This document shows, piece after piece, positions 10,121-21,900 of a DNA stretch of 64,000 nucleotides. Position 1 is the first letter of the stretch. Each line of letters opens with the position of its first letter. The position numbers and the translations under genes were made by a program. The notes beneath the pieces were generated by a model, which saw only the letters and a list, made by a program, of their open reading frames with translations, had not been told where the DNA came from and searched no databases. The stretch spans positions 824,895-888,894 of the forward strand of contig CAXAMN010021951.1 of assembly GCA_963970005.1 (NCBI GenBank). The letters are read 5' to 3'. Origin of the DNA: Durusdinium trenchii. Its lineage: Eukaryota; Sar; Dinophyceae; Suessiales; Symbiodiniaceae.

Positions 10121-13100
10121 AGGTTCTCTAGAAATGCCCTTAGCTACGAATAGTTTCTTGTTACTAGTAGTAATGCCCTTGTTACTAATAGCGATGCCCT
10201 TGTTACCACTTGGATTTTAAAAAACATTTCTGAACCTGTCTCACTTTGATCTCAAGTCGACAGGCCTGCTGGCCGGCATGACATCCTTAATTGTTTGCAG
10301 TATTTGCAACGGCAACAGGCCAAGGTATGATAAGTCTTGATGAACAGCACTATCATCCTCAAGGTAGAAGGCACACATCCGGAGGCCAGAACTTGAAGAA
10401 ACAAATGTCGGGTTAAGTTCAGAGGTCCTTGCGTTGCCTTGGCTGCCTGACATGAGTTGTCGTCAATAAGCAGCCCTTTATAAGGACGTCAAGAGCCAGG
10501 GCCGGCCACTATCAGGACGGACAACGGACCAACCAATGACGACGCCCAACGACTACGACGTCACGACCAAGCCGGCGGCATCACGACCTGACCAACATCC
10601 GACGACTGTAGGAATTGATGCTCCTTTATTTGGTGGTGCTGGTGGTTATCAATTTATCAATTGATACACCAGTAGGTGGTCGTTCGGAAGTTGGTGAATC
10701 ATTGAGGTCTGCGTGGTGGAAAACAGCAGGCTCGCCCACGTGGAGATGTTGCGCCAAAAACTTGCCCCGCAAGGACATCAAGATGGGGCGACGTAGCATG
10801 GAAAGCCAGGAGCATTATATATTTCCTGAAGCGTCAGATCTTAAAGCAGCTGGACCAGCCCGGTCAGCAGCCGCCAACATTCTGATGCCAGGGGTTTCAG
10901 GGTTCAAGGCGTCGCCTTGCTAGTCGGCTGCAAGACCGGTGGCCGTGACGGAATGTCCGACTAGGAGAGGAGGCTCTGAAAGTGCCGCAGAAGATCCCTA
11001 CCCAGTATGCAGGGGGGGACCTGAAAAAATGTAACTTACATTTTCCTGTTCGAGGGTGCCTGGAAAATGTAAGTTACACTTTCTCAGAAAACCCTGGAAA
11101 ATGTAAGTTACAATTTCCTGGCATCCACAGGCAGAAAATGTAACAATCTGCAAAAAATGTAAGTTACAATTTCCAGGCAGTCTGCCTGCAACTGTAACTT
11201 ACATCTTGAAGGTCATAAACTGCAGCATGCTGTAGCAGTTTTTCCCTCTGCGCTTTTCGCAAGTGCCCACCTGCTGTTGTGTTGCCTGGGGCACACTTAG
11301 TTACATTTTTTATCACCCAAAAAAAAGCATCGGGGGGGTGCAAAAATGTAACATAGGCCCTGGGAGGTCCATAGTTACATTTTATAGGCCCCCTCCCCCC
11401 CCCTCCAGAGACCCTGAAATCTTGCCTGGGGAGGGGGTTGTTACATTTAGGGTCCCCCCCAAAAAATGTAAGTTACATTTTTGAGGTCCCCCCCCTCGAA
11501 AGCGTCGCCACATCAGGAATTTCGGGGCCACTACCGCCCGTATCTGTCCGTTTTGAGTCATGCACCTGGAGTCGGGCCAAGGCAGTCTCGAGCGCCTGCA
11601 GCTTGCTAGGCAGATCAAACTCCGGGACCTCCAGGAGCATAAGCTCCGGGCCAGGGTCCGAGGCTGAAGGAGACAAAGGAGGCTTGAAGTGGGCGATGGC
11701 CCCACTATGCCCCACTTGTTTAAACAACGGTCTCCAGGATACGCTCTTGCCAGCAGCGTCCGTCTCCGAAAAGGTGAGACCGTGTCCGCTCTGTCCAAGA
11801 GACCCCAATCGAAGAGATCCGGCATGGCAACGCAACGAAAACACTTAAAGTCACAAAAGTGAAGGGTTATTACCCCAAATTAATTTCAAGTTGGCACTCC
11901 GGTGATCTCCTGTGCCACCCGAAGCTTGAGCCAAAGTGGCACCCATTTTGGCTAATGAAATGTACTCAGTAAACATTACACGCTTTCCGCGTGCTCCAAG
12001 CATGTATAAATGAATCGTCGACGTCGGCGACGCCACAGTGACGACGACGTCACCGAAGCATGACGTCGTCGTAGGTTGGGTCATTGACGGCGACGACGGC
12101 AGACGACGACGGACCTGACCGCGCATGATGAAGGCGTTGAAACACCGGGATTCCTGCTCCTCCGGCCATTAAACTTTCAACTCCGGCTGCAACGCCATCA
12201 CAGAGGTAGCAGAAACTGCACTGGAGGCGCTCTGGGCTGCGTTCTTGAGAAGCAACATATTCACCCCATCCTTGCAGTTGGCACTAAGTCACTAAGTTGT
12301 TTAAATGCGGTGCTTTTCCCTGACTATACTGGGAAGGTATCATGTCAAAACATGAAGGACCTAACTCATGTCATCTCACGTTCTAGAAGTCTGTGTCCTA
12401 GGCAACTTGTTTCTTGCCAAAAATGCTCCTGAAAAGCTGCCAGCGAGAAAAATGCAAATCAGCCTCATCTCAAGCCCTTGCTGCTGAGATGCATCTGATC
12501 TCAACACAGGAAATACATGTCAATGTCTGTTTGCGCACAACTTGCACGAAACTGTAGGAAAGTGCAATCGATGAACTGCAACAGTCCATGCTTGTTGGAA
12601 CACATCGGCGCCAGCACCTCTGATTCAACTTTCGAGGACCCTGTCAGTGCTCCAAGCACAAGTGCAACCCAAAAAACAATCCCGCGCTAACAGAAGTATC
12701 ACCTAATCTGTAGGCATCGGATATACGATGATATACGTATGCATTTCAGTTCGCATTGTCCTTCAACGTTCAGCACCTCAATTTTCGATACCGATGAAAA
12801 AGCGGCGACGTGATTCTGACTAAGTGCTTGAAACCTCCCTACAGCCATTCCCAATCATTTTTTCTGTGCCCCTTTTCTTTATAGGCTTTTTAATACTATT
12901 CATATATTTGTCTTATTTAACTGCCAGAAACTCTGTCGCAACTTCTTTAGCCGCCACTGCTCCTCAACCCTGCCTGACGCCACGGCATCAATTTCAGTTT
13001 TCACCTCCAATGCTTGGACCACGAACAGCCATGGTCAAAAGTATGCCAGGCACAGTCGTTTCTTCCATCCGCGCAAGGCACCGTCGTTGGACAAACTTAA

Positions 13101-13775
13101 CTAAACACCTTCTCTTGCAGACGAGATGAACAAAGCTCTGCACAGGATTTGGAAACCTTGCTCAAGCGGCGTCACACAGCCAAGCAGCGCCTCAGTCTTG
13201 ACTTCCAGTTTCATGACTTCGCCTTTGACCGGAGCCTGCCGTCCGTACTGGCGGTGGGTGGATGGTCTTGGACAATCAACAGTTGGAGCTTAGTAACTTT
13301 GCAATCAGTTTGGAATCACTTCAGCCCTATGTTTCCAAGTAGTTTTATCTGCCTTTACTACCAGCTGCTTTCGAGTCAACATCATCACACCTTCGGAAGC
13401 TCTTTCAGCCCTTTCAGCTCCGATTCCTGATGTGAGACGCTGCAAATCAGTCAGGCGTCCCTGAGAATTGTGGGTTACTTGGGCGATGTGGGCATGTCCG
13501 CCTCAAGGCATTCTAGGAGTCCCAAGCACGTCTTAGCATGTGTTGGTTTGGTTTCCTTCTAGTTTTTCCTTCAGTGATGCATATCAGGATGTGATGCACA
13601 CCATATCTTTTGCAAACCCTTGGCATGTCTCTTATGTCCTTCAGGATGCCTCACCGGTGATCTACTCTGTCGACGGAGTGAGCTAGAGATAGAAAAAACT
13701 TTGAAATCCCTCAAACAAGGCCCCCTTCCTTTAAAATACTGTGTTGTTCTTATTGCTTGTTGCTTCTTCATGTTT
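10121..13775. other. Gene-poor stretch with several repeat types
   Basis: Contents: family C repeats (10141-10210), a GAC/CGT-rich block (about 10500-10610), a cluster of short palindromes (11022-11480), a second GACGAC-rich block (12010-12125), and a degenerate spliced-leader match at 11925-11940 (minus). From 12130 to 13775 I see nothing I can support. Confidence 0.5.
11022..11480. repeat. Cluster of palindromic AAATGTAAGTTACATTT-type units
   Basis: About ten copies of 'aaaatgtaa(gttac)' and its complement occur within 460 bp. The full unit is nearly self-complementary (ATGTAAGTTACAT around the centre). G/C homopolymers ('cccccccc') separate the right-hand copies. No coding potential is seen. 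Confidence 0.75.
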
Positions 13776-14490
13776 TTTCTATATTCCCCCAGATAGCTGG
13801 AAGCTATAGGGGTTCTTACTTCTCAATGGATGAGTTCCGGATTGCGGAATTTGGCTGCCGCTGCCGCCTTGTTTCCCAAGTTTTTGGCTGCCGCTGCCGG
13901 CTTGTCTCCCAAGCTTGTCTCCCTTCATGACTTCGCTCTTGGCTGCCGCTGCCATCTTGTTTCTCCAGCTTGTCTGGCTGCCGCTGCCGCTGCGTTTCCT
14001 TCCTGATTTCGCTCTTGGCTGCCGCTGCCGGCTTGTCTCCCAAGCTTGTCTCCCTTCATGACTTCGCTCTTGGCTGCCGCTGCCGTCTTGTTTCTCAAGC
14101 TTGTCTCCCTTCATGACTTCGCTCTTGGCTGCCGCTGCCGGCTTGTCTCCCTTCATGACTTCGCTTTTGGCTGTCGCTGCCGCCTTGTCTCTCAAGCCTT
14201 CTTGGCTGCCGCTGCCGGCTTGTCTCCCAAGCTTGTCTCTCTTCATGATTTCGCTCTTGGCTGCCGCTGCCGCTGTGTTTCCTTCCTGATTTCGCTCTTG
14301 GCTGCCGCTGCCGCCTTGTCATTTTCCTGCCTGCCTTTGACGCGGATGCTGTTATAAGATGATTTAGGTCTTGTTTACCTTTTCCATCCTTTTTCCGGCT
14401 TTGAGTGGGATGTCTCCCAAGCTTGTCTCCCGCTCTTGCCATGGTGTCCAACTTTTCTTGAAGTGCTATCTGGGGTCTATGCCGGTATAA
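13776..14490. repeat. Minisatellite block D1 (GGCTGCCGCTGCCG / CTTGTCTCCC)
   Basis: About ten units of 'ttggctgccgctgccg' alternate with 'cttgtctcccaagcttg' and 'cttcatgacttcgc'. The block begins with 'cccccagatagctggaagct' and ends with 'tgctatctggggtctatgcc'. The ORFs across it are products of the periodic sequence. A diverged partner with the same ends is at 15112-15570. Confidence 0.8.
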
Positions 14491-15111
14491 ACTCTTTTAT
14501 AGACTTCTTGACTTCGGAATGCTCCTTTTCCGCACTCATTGATGCTGTGGCGCCGCACCGTCCCAAGGGTCTGGGCTTTGATCCTCTCCAGCTTGGCATC
14601 GCGGTGCGAAGCGAACCTGGGAGACCAAAACGGAAACCACATGGGGGGACAACCGAAGCAAAAACTGAACATAACTGTTGCATCAATTGGTTTGTTTGAT
14701 GCATCATGATTAACCACCCTATATATGAGCGACCAACAAGACTAGAGGCTCTGGGTGGAAATTCTAAGGTACAGTAGATGTCGTTTTTCTGACTGTTATC
14801 GTTTTTTTTAACCGGTTGCTTATTTCTATTTGGGAAGTATCGCCTAGAGTCTACACGTAAAGTAAACAACCTGTCCACTTCATGAATGCTAAGGCACGCC
14901 AATATACGCAAACAGGAAGACCAAAGGCCAACGGTATCAGAATGTATCTAGCTTCTATGTCCAGGAAGGAGACTGCAAGTAGACAACTGACATGACGCCA
15001 AGATGTGTGCAGTCACAAGGCTAGGTATCGGCTTTGGGGTTGATATTATTTCAATCACAGTGACAACTTCCATGTTTTCTCAACATGTGGGCTCGGAACT
15101 TTTGCAATTTG

Positions 15112-15570
15112 CTCATATTATGTTTTTCCCCAGGTAGCTGAAAACTTTCGAGCTTCTTACTTCTCAGTGACTGGGTGGCTGATCGGCGTTTTGGTCCACT
15201 GCTGCCACTGCTGCCTTGTCTCCCCACTTGTCTCTTTACATGTCTCCCCAATTGTTTGCCTGTGTGATCGGGGCTTTGTCTGCAGCTGCTGGCTTGTCTC
15301 CCGATATGCATGTCTCCCGGTTTGCCTCCCCACTTGCTTGCCTATGTGATGACACTGTTGTTTGCCGCTGCTGCCGTGTCTCCCCACTTGCGGGCGCGGA
15401 GCGCACAGAAAAACATGACATGATTTGTGGAGTCACGCAGACAGGTGTTGTTGGGCCCACTCACTGTCATGGGAAGCTCTCATGGATTTTGTGTGGCTTA
15501 CTTGATTATTGTCTCAGGTGCTTCTGTTGTTAAGAGTTGGTTGCTATCTGGGGTCTATGCTGGTGTATTT
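15112..15570. repeat. Minisatellite block D2, diverged partner of D1
   Basis: It starts 'ttttccccaggtagctgaaa' and 'cttcttacttctcagtgac', matching the left border of D1, and ends 'tgctatctggggtctatgct', matching the right border. Inside are degenerate 'ctgctgccttgtctcccc' units. Shared borders with different interiors suggest a repeat family or a local duplication with independent array turnover. Confidence 0.65.
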
Positions 15571-15870
15571 TTTCAGGTGGGTTGCAATTCATTCACTTAA
15601 GCCAGGAAGCATAACGATGCATAAAAACAAACAAGATTGATTGGCAAAGGTTGAACCGCGCCACCTGCTTCCTGACACTTCAGGCATCCTCTCTAATTTC
15701 ACCCGGTCATAGGTGATTGGGTCCAAGATGGTCCAGTGTCTAAGTTTCACACCCCAAGCCTTTCAGAGTTCCATCTCGCACAGCTTGTGCCATTTGGTCT
15801 TCGTTGCTGGTGACTACCTCATGCTCTTGAAGGCACCACTCTACCGTGCTTCAGAACCTTGCCTAGGCCT

Positions 15871-16060
15871 TCAAGAATCCACTCTGTACTTGTGCAAGTC
15901 ATCTTTCTGTTTAAATCTTATCATGACAAACAACTTCTTGCAGTATGCCAGTGTCGAAGCTCCCGTCTCTATCTTTCGAGCCTCTTCACCAAGCTCATTC
16001 CGCATGACTTTCTTCTGAGGCCCCATAGCCTCGCGCAGACTACTACAGTATGGACGAAAT
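15871..16060 (-). CDS. Possible exon, unidentified
   Basis: On the minus strand the frame includes LREAMGPQKKVMRNELGEEA then RKIETGASTLAYCKKLFVMI, a charged helical sequence that differs from the nearby repeat DNA. No domain is recognised. Splice sites were not resolved. Remaining DNA from 16135 to 17200 shows no supported feature. Confidence 0.3.
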
Positions 16061-17200
16061 GTAAAGAGCTCGACAGGTCTGAGCGACACAAGGCTCGCAA
16101 AAAGATATGCGAAAGACCTCGCGGCCCTCATCATTCTTCTTCGCTTTTAAGAACTCCTGGAAGCTTCGGCGAGCAAAATGCCCTTCTTGGTGACGCTTCC
16201 ATGTTTGCTACCTTCATTGGATTCATTTCATTTCCCCTCTTTCACATGTCCATGGACTGGCAAACCACCAAATCCCTGAATCCACATCCTTGAGCTCTTC
16301 CTGGCAAACAAATGCAAACAGCACAGACTTGGAGTTTCTGTAAATACGTTTCTACCTCTTTGTGAGTACATGTGAAGAATCATGAAGAATCCATGAGCAT
16401 GCATGAGCATGCAACATCGGTTGGAAGAATCTACCCAACTTGGCCAGCACGGGCTGAAGCGAACACTGGGCTGAAGGAAAGCTAGCGCTGCATGTTCACG
16501 TGCGAACGCGGGGTGTTTGTGAATCGGGTACCAAGGAAGGAAACAACTGCCAGCAAGTTGGCTCAGATCTATACACGCCTGCAAAAGCGCTTTCGGGAAT
16601 CAGATCTCAGTAATGGCAGCAAACACAAAGATCGCTTCAAAGGAATTATTCCCTTTGGTCACCAGGGCAGAACAGCCTGGTTAGAGGCAGTTTTGATCAT
16701 TGAGCCCGCTGTACTGGTGGCCTGGGGGTGGGGTGATCAATAATAAAATCCCAGCTTTTGATTCTGATTGGTTTGATTGATGTCAAAATTGTCTTGCCTT
16801 GGGGAGACAAACCTGTCTCTCATTCGCACGATGTAACACGGTCGTAGGCCCAGCGCGGGAGAATTATTGCCAAAAAAGGATTTGTCGTGTAAAATGTCTG
16901 ACCAGCGTTGCGCCGGCACTGATGGGCAGATACAAAAAGATAAAAACAATAAGTATTATATAATTAATTAGTATTAGGTTATAGTAACGGGCTGAGCGCT
17001 GGCACATAAGACAACGCAAGTAATGAAGATGCGATGCCACATGATGCCACAATGTGGTGTGTGCTGAATTCCAAAAGCACCTTGCAATCAAAAGAGATAC
17101 AAAAAAGAATACGAGGAGGGGGTAGAATTAGGCCTGCAATATCTGCTATTCTTCATCAGCTCATGACAGTCCAAGATCGAAGCCTAAAAAGAGCCCTTCC

Positions 17201-17350
17201 GTGTCTTTTCCACATGTCTCCAGAACCCAAGTTTGGACCCAACAGGCAAACGACCGACGAGCATCTGGCACTGTGTATCTTCACCTCATTCATCTGCTTC
17301 TTGGCCAGGAGAAGCTTCTTTGGCTTAAGTCCCAAGGCCTGGAAGGAAAG
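17201..17350 (+). CDS. Possible exon, unidentified
   Basis: The plus-strand frame reads TQQANDRRASGTVYLHLIHL then LLGQEKLLWLKSQGLEGK, followed by a possible donor (AAG|GTTAGC near 17350). It has leucine-rich helical character. There is no recognised domain; it may be chance. Confidence 0.2.
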
Positions 17351-17982
17351 GTTAGCCGCTTAGCCGCCATCGCTGTGGCCAAAAAATGGGCAGGAATTGG
17401 CCCTTTGGGAAATCCAACGAGCGGAAATGTGGGAATTAATATGGTTCCCTTCTGTCTTGCAGCTTTGAAGCCCTGTCCAGGCCCAGGCCTCCTGCATCAA
17501 TTCTTCTTCGTATGCCTTTGGTCAAGCTGTCCGTATCAGCAGCCCATTCAAACAAACATGTCACAATGCACAAACATTGTCATGGTTAAGTCAAATGCAC
17601 AAAGTAGGATCTACTAGCTTAACCGCATGTTCACTCAAGAACACTTGACCCAACTCTCAAGGTGATGGCCTGCACTGCACCTCGCTCTTCTGCAATGCTG
17701 GCCTGGGATGCTTTATGCAAGCAAGCAGCAGGCACAGCCAAAGTCTGGGGGTACAAATGACATCAAACGACCCTAGTCGTACTACGTACTTACAAGCGAA
17801 TGACCTCCAGCACACCCTTCCCCCCACAAGGCACTTGCTTCAGCGGCTCTTGGGCAAGGCACAGTAGTGTCCCGCTTTCTGGCATACCAGTCGTGCAAGT
17901 AGTACTTTCCAAACTTGCCCATTTGGCCAACCTGCTGTGGCTGAGGTTGTGCCGCCCAAGACTAGCCAGGACAGTCAGGTAA

Positions 17983-18255
17983 ATGTGCTATGGAAAAGCG
18001 CCTTGGTGGACTGGCCAAGGTATGATTCCCGATCCTCGCATTCCAGGCTTGCTACTAGTACATAATGGGAAATGGCAGTGGAAGCCTGCCAGCGCAACAA
18101 ATGAGGTCCTTGAACTCCTGCTCCTTGATGGAGCCCCATGTGAACTGCTCTCGTCCACCGCGGCAGCCATCTTTAATGCGCACCTAATTGCGAACAACCG
18201 TAAGATGTGTTTTGGTGCGCTCTCACTGCGATGGCTGCGTTGCTACGACGAGTAA
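17983..18255 (+). CDS. Possible exon, unidentified
   Basis: A 90-codon frame with PWWTGQGMIPDPRIPGLLLV and NEVLELLLLDGAPCELLSST. Composition is protein-like and the stretch is not repetitive. No family is recognised, and it could be a chance ORF. Confidence 0.2.
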   Translation: MCYGKAPWWTGQGMIPDPRIPGLLLVHNGKWQWKPASATNEVLELLLLDGAPCELLSSTAAAIFNAHLIANNRKMCFGALSLRWLRCYDE

Positions 18256-18756
18256 AGTGTAAATACTCTTATCAGGGGGCAGTAAGGAGGCAAACAAATG
18301 ACCACTACCCCTTACTCACAGTAGTTAGAAGAACGTGTTCGTTTTCTTCAACTACAGTAAATGGATGGTATCACTGCTCGGGGCTACACGCTTAGCATCC
18401 GTTGAGCTGGGCCATAAATTAGAGCGTAGCTCTTCCAGCCTTCACGTCCACCATAGCGGAATTGAGAAGGGTCGAGATGCCAAGACGAAAGTGCTTTGAT
18501 GAAGCTTCTCTTTATGAACATCTTCTCTTTGGCAGCTTGCTTGCACATCCTGGACCTGGTCAGAGGTGCCTCCTTGCTATTAACATGCTACAGTTGAGGT
18601 CTGAAACCTGGTCTGGTGATAAGTGTGCGGTGTTAGTGTCTATCTGTTGGTGCAAATGAAATCTCTTTGCCGTGCGTGGCGGTTGCTCATGCACGACAGT
18701 TGAGCCTGACTGTTCTGGTGAGCAAGTAGCAATTGAGGTTGAATGCGACATCCTAA

Positions 18757-18900
18757 TAGCGATGGCCTCCAACCTTCTAGCGATGGCCTCCAACCTAATA
18801 GCAATGGCCTCCAACCTAATAGCGATGACCTCCAACCTTCTAGCGATGGCCTCCAATCATAGCAATGGCCTCCAACCTAATAGCGATGGCCTCCAACCCA
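18757..18900 (+). repeat. Family A repeat array, 7 units
   Basis: Seven tandem units of 'tagcgatggcctccaacct' (with 'aatagc' and 'tctagc' junctions) at 20-21 bp spacing. On the opposite strand the array encodes the false heptad RLEAIAI. Confidence 0.9.
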
Positions 18901-21900
18901 AAAAGAAAAAAACATCATGAAACCATATGAAACCTATTGCATACATGATCTCACCTTGTTCCAGCATCTTGTTTCTAGATGGAGCCTCTGGGTTACCAGT
19001 TGGCTACAGGACCTGACAAAAAGAGGCTCTGTACAGCCATGACGGCCATCAGGCGATTCACTATGGCCCAATTTCAGCCAAGTAGACAGCAACAAATGCC
19101 ATTTGTACAATATTTTGAGGAAAACGAGCCGTGTTGACTCGTACGTACAGATCTGAGAGCCCATCAAAGCTAAAACAACAGCCCTCGTCCTCAAGACAGT
19201 TTTTGAAGATTGCATCTCTGACTTGACATGGTTTGACTACCCCTTGCTACTAGAGCCGCTGCCGGATGCTCAATGAGCTCAGCCTTTCAAGCTTTGAGGT
19301 CAGCTGCTTCCTCAGCCTTCACTGCTTGAAATGAGCTGACTTGGACCTCTACAATCAACCCGAAAATAAGCAGCGAACTAAAAGAGGAATGGCATTGACT
19401 GAAATATGAGGGCAAGATGGGAAAAGTACAAGCAGCATACATCCTCCGTTGATCATGTGGTTTGTTCAAGATGCCTTTCAATTTGTATGTTTACATAGAT
19501 ATCAGATATCATAAAGCTACTAGGAGCAATTGGCATCGCTACTAGGAGCAAGGACGCTACAAGGGGCTCCTGGCCTTACTACTAGGAGCAAGGACTCTAC
19601 TACAAGTAGGGGCTCCTGGCATCGCTACTAGGAGCATTTTTGCTACTAGGAGCTTTATGTTTAAGATCCTCTTCACTCCGCCTCTTTCGGCGGCTCCACG
19701 GGGTCTGGGAGGCGATTGCGGCGCTCCAGCGGCAGGACACCTGGAACAAACGAGATGGTACAAAATATTGAAACAAAAAGCAGGTAAGAACAACGTGGGT
19801 GATGTCGTGTTCAGATTCTGGAACTTTCCCATGCCACTCCTTCACCGAGTAAAGAATGTAAAAGCAGTAGATAGGTTCTGAAGCCTATGCGAGAGAGAGA
19901 GAGAGTGTGTGTGTCTTGTCGTTAAGAAAAGGGATGCTCCCTACCTACATCAGATGCAAACTGCATCCAACTGTGACAAATCTTTCAATTCCAAGGTCCC
20001 TGCTAGCATGTGGGGCTGGTACCTGCCGCAGCGGTGGTAGCCACAGCACTTTGCCTGGCCCGCTCTTGCTAACCACGAAGATGAAGTTTATTCTAGTTTA
20101 TTGATTCTTCTGATACATTTGGAGGATTGATTGTACCCAAAACATCCAAAACCATTCCCCCTTCAATCAACTTCGAGCTTGGACCAGGAGTTCCCAATCT
20201 CCTCAAACCCAGCCAGAGAGGCTGACAGACTGGCCGGCCCCACCGACTCACCGACCCAACCAATCACAGCCAGCAGTTTTCTTCCAAGAAACTGACAAAT
20301 TATGCACGTGTCAACTTCATGACAGTCGTTGCCCTTCACAGGCACTAACAACTCCAATCTAACTCGGATTGAATGAAACCCTGCGCGGCCTTTTGGCTTG
20401 GGTGCTGGCGATTTATGTCTCCTCCTATTTCGCTCCTGTGCGCAAAGGCTTATCAAAGAAGTAAGCAAATTTGCAGAACACCCACATTTATATACTAGAC
20501 ACACAAGCACCACCAATAGCCCAGATTGCATTACCTACAGTACCTCCAAGCAAGCCACAGTCCTTCATCGGAAACACTAAGACTTGCCGAGGCTTGCTGC
20601 TCGTACGCCGCGAAGCCGCATGGGCCTCCTTCGACATGCCTGGAAGAGGTCACTATCGAAGTGTCTAGATTCCAAATACTATTCCTAATGCTTTGTGGGA
20701 CAGTCCCATTGTGCTCTGAGGCAAAGCGTCCGTTTGGGCAAAACTGTGGTCTTATAAGCAGGTAGGCAGGTTGAACCCGTTTGAACTTTTGAATCCAATG
20801 AATGCCCAACCTCGAACCCTTTTCGGACTCGCAAGACCATTGTTGAAGATAGTCTCTGCCTGGCGGAAGCACGATCAAATTCTCTCACACAACGGTTTCA
20901 TTGCCAAAAAGACAGCATGTCGGAGGAATGTCAGCTAACCTCGAAACTGCTGATTACTGCTATTATTTGATCTATTTGAGATTTGAATGGGCACTTGTCG
21001 TGGCCCGAACAGATAAAATTATATAAGTGAAATAGCTTCGTTGAAAGCCTTCTTTCAGGGCCTCGAGGGCATCACTGGCACTGGAGGCAGTGCCCGCAGT
21101 CCCAGGAGGCTCAGAGGATCCCATCCAAGTCGAGCTGGTGCCTGGCCAGGACGCTACGTTCGGGGCTCCTGGCATCGCTACTAGGAGCAAGTGCCTTACT
21201 AGTAGTAACAAGTGCCTTACTAGTAGAAGAAGCTACTAGGAGCAAGGACACTACTAGGAACAAAGGGCATCGCTACTAGGAGCAAGGACGCTACTAATTC
21301 ATATCTGCCCTGCCAGGAGACTTCATCTGATCCGCAGATCTCTCTGTCTAATCCTCTCTGATATCTCTCATCACCTGTTTCTTGTTACTTCAATCTGCTT
21401 GACCAGGGTAAAATGTGCTGAATTAGAATCCAATAAAATCATCAATAAATGTAATTGAAACAAACATGATTTTTGATGTGCTTTTATGAAAGCCTTGGAC
21501 CCATTTGGACATAGTTCGATCCTCCAGGCGTCATCTTCACTGGGCTCTGGCGGAGAGGACTCCAAGAGCGGACCTGGAAAGCGATGGATATCCATGGTGC
21601 CACGATGTGCCACGTGCCACGACCAAAGTCACCAAGTTGCACCGCTTTTAAGGATGTTTAAGGCTGTGCATCGACAGGTGCATTACAGGGGGAGCCCTTA
21701 CTTAGGTCGAGCGCAGGCCGTAGACCAATCTACAAATCCAGCACCCACTCGGAGTCGCTTGGCGCCTCTGGCCGCAGCTGCTCCAGAACATGAGGCAAGG
21801 CTAAAGCCCTTAGCTCCAGAATGGTTCAGGCACAGCTGTATCATTGTAGCTGCACTCATCCTCAATCTGCTGCCGATTACAAGTCAACCATGTTTGTATC

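Noticed and set aside
13779-14451. Minus-strand ORFs with KSEVMKGDK repeats
   Set aside because: They translate minisatellite D1 and its frames vary from unit to unit.
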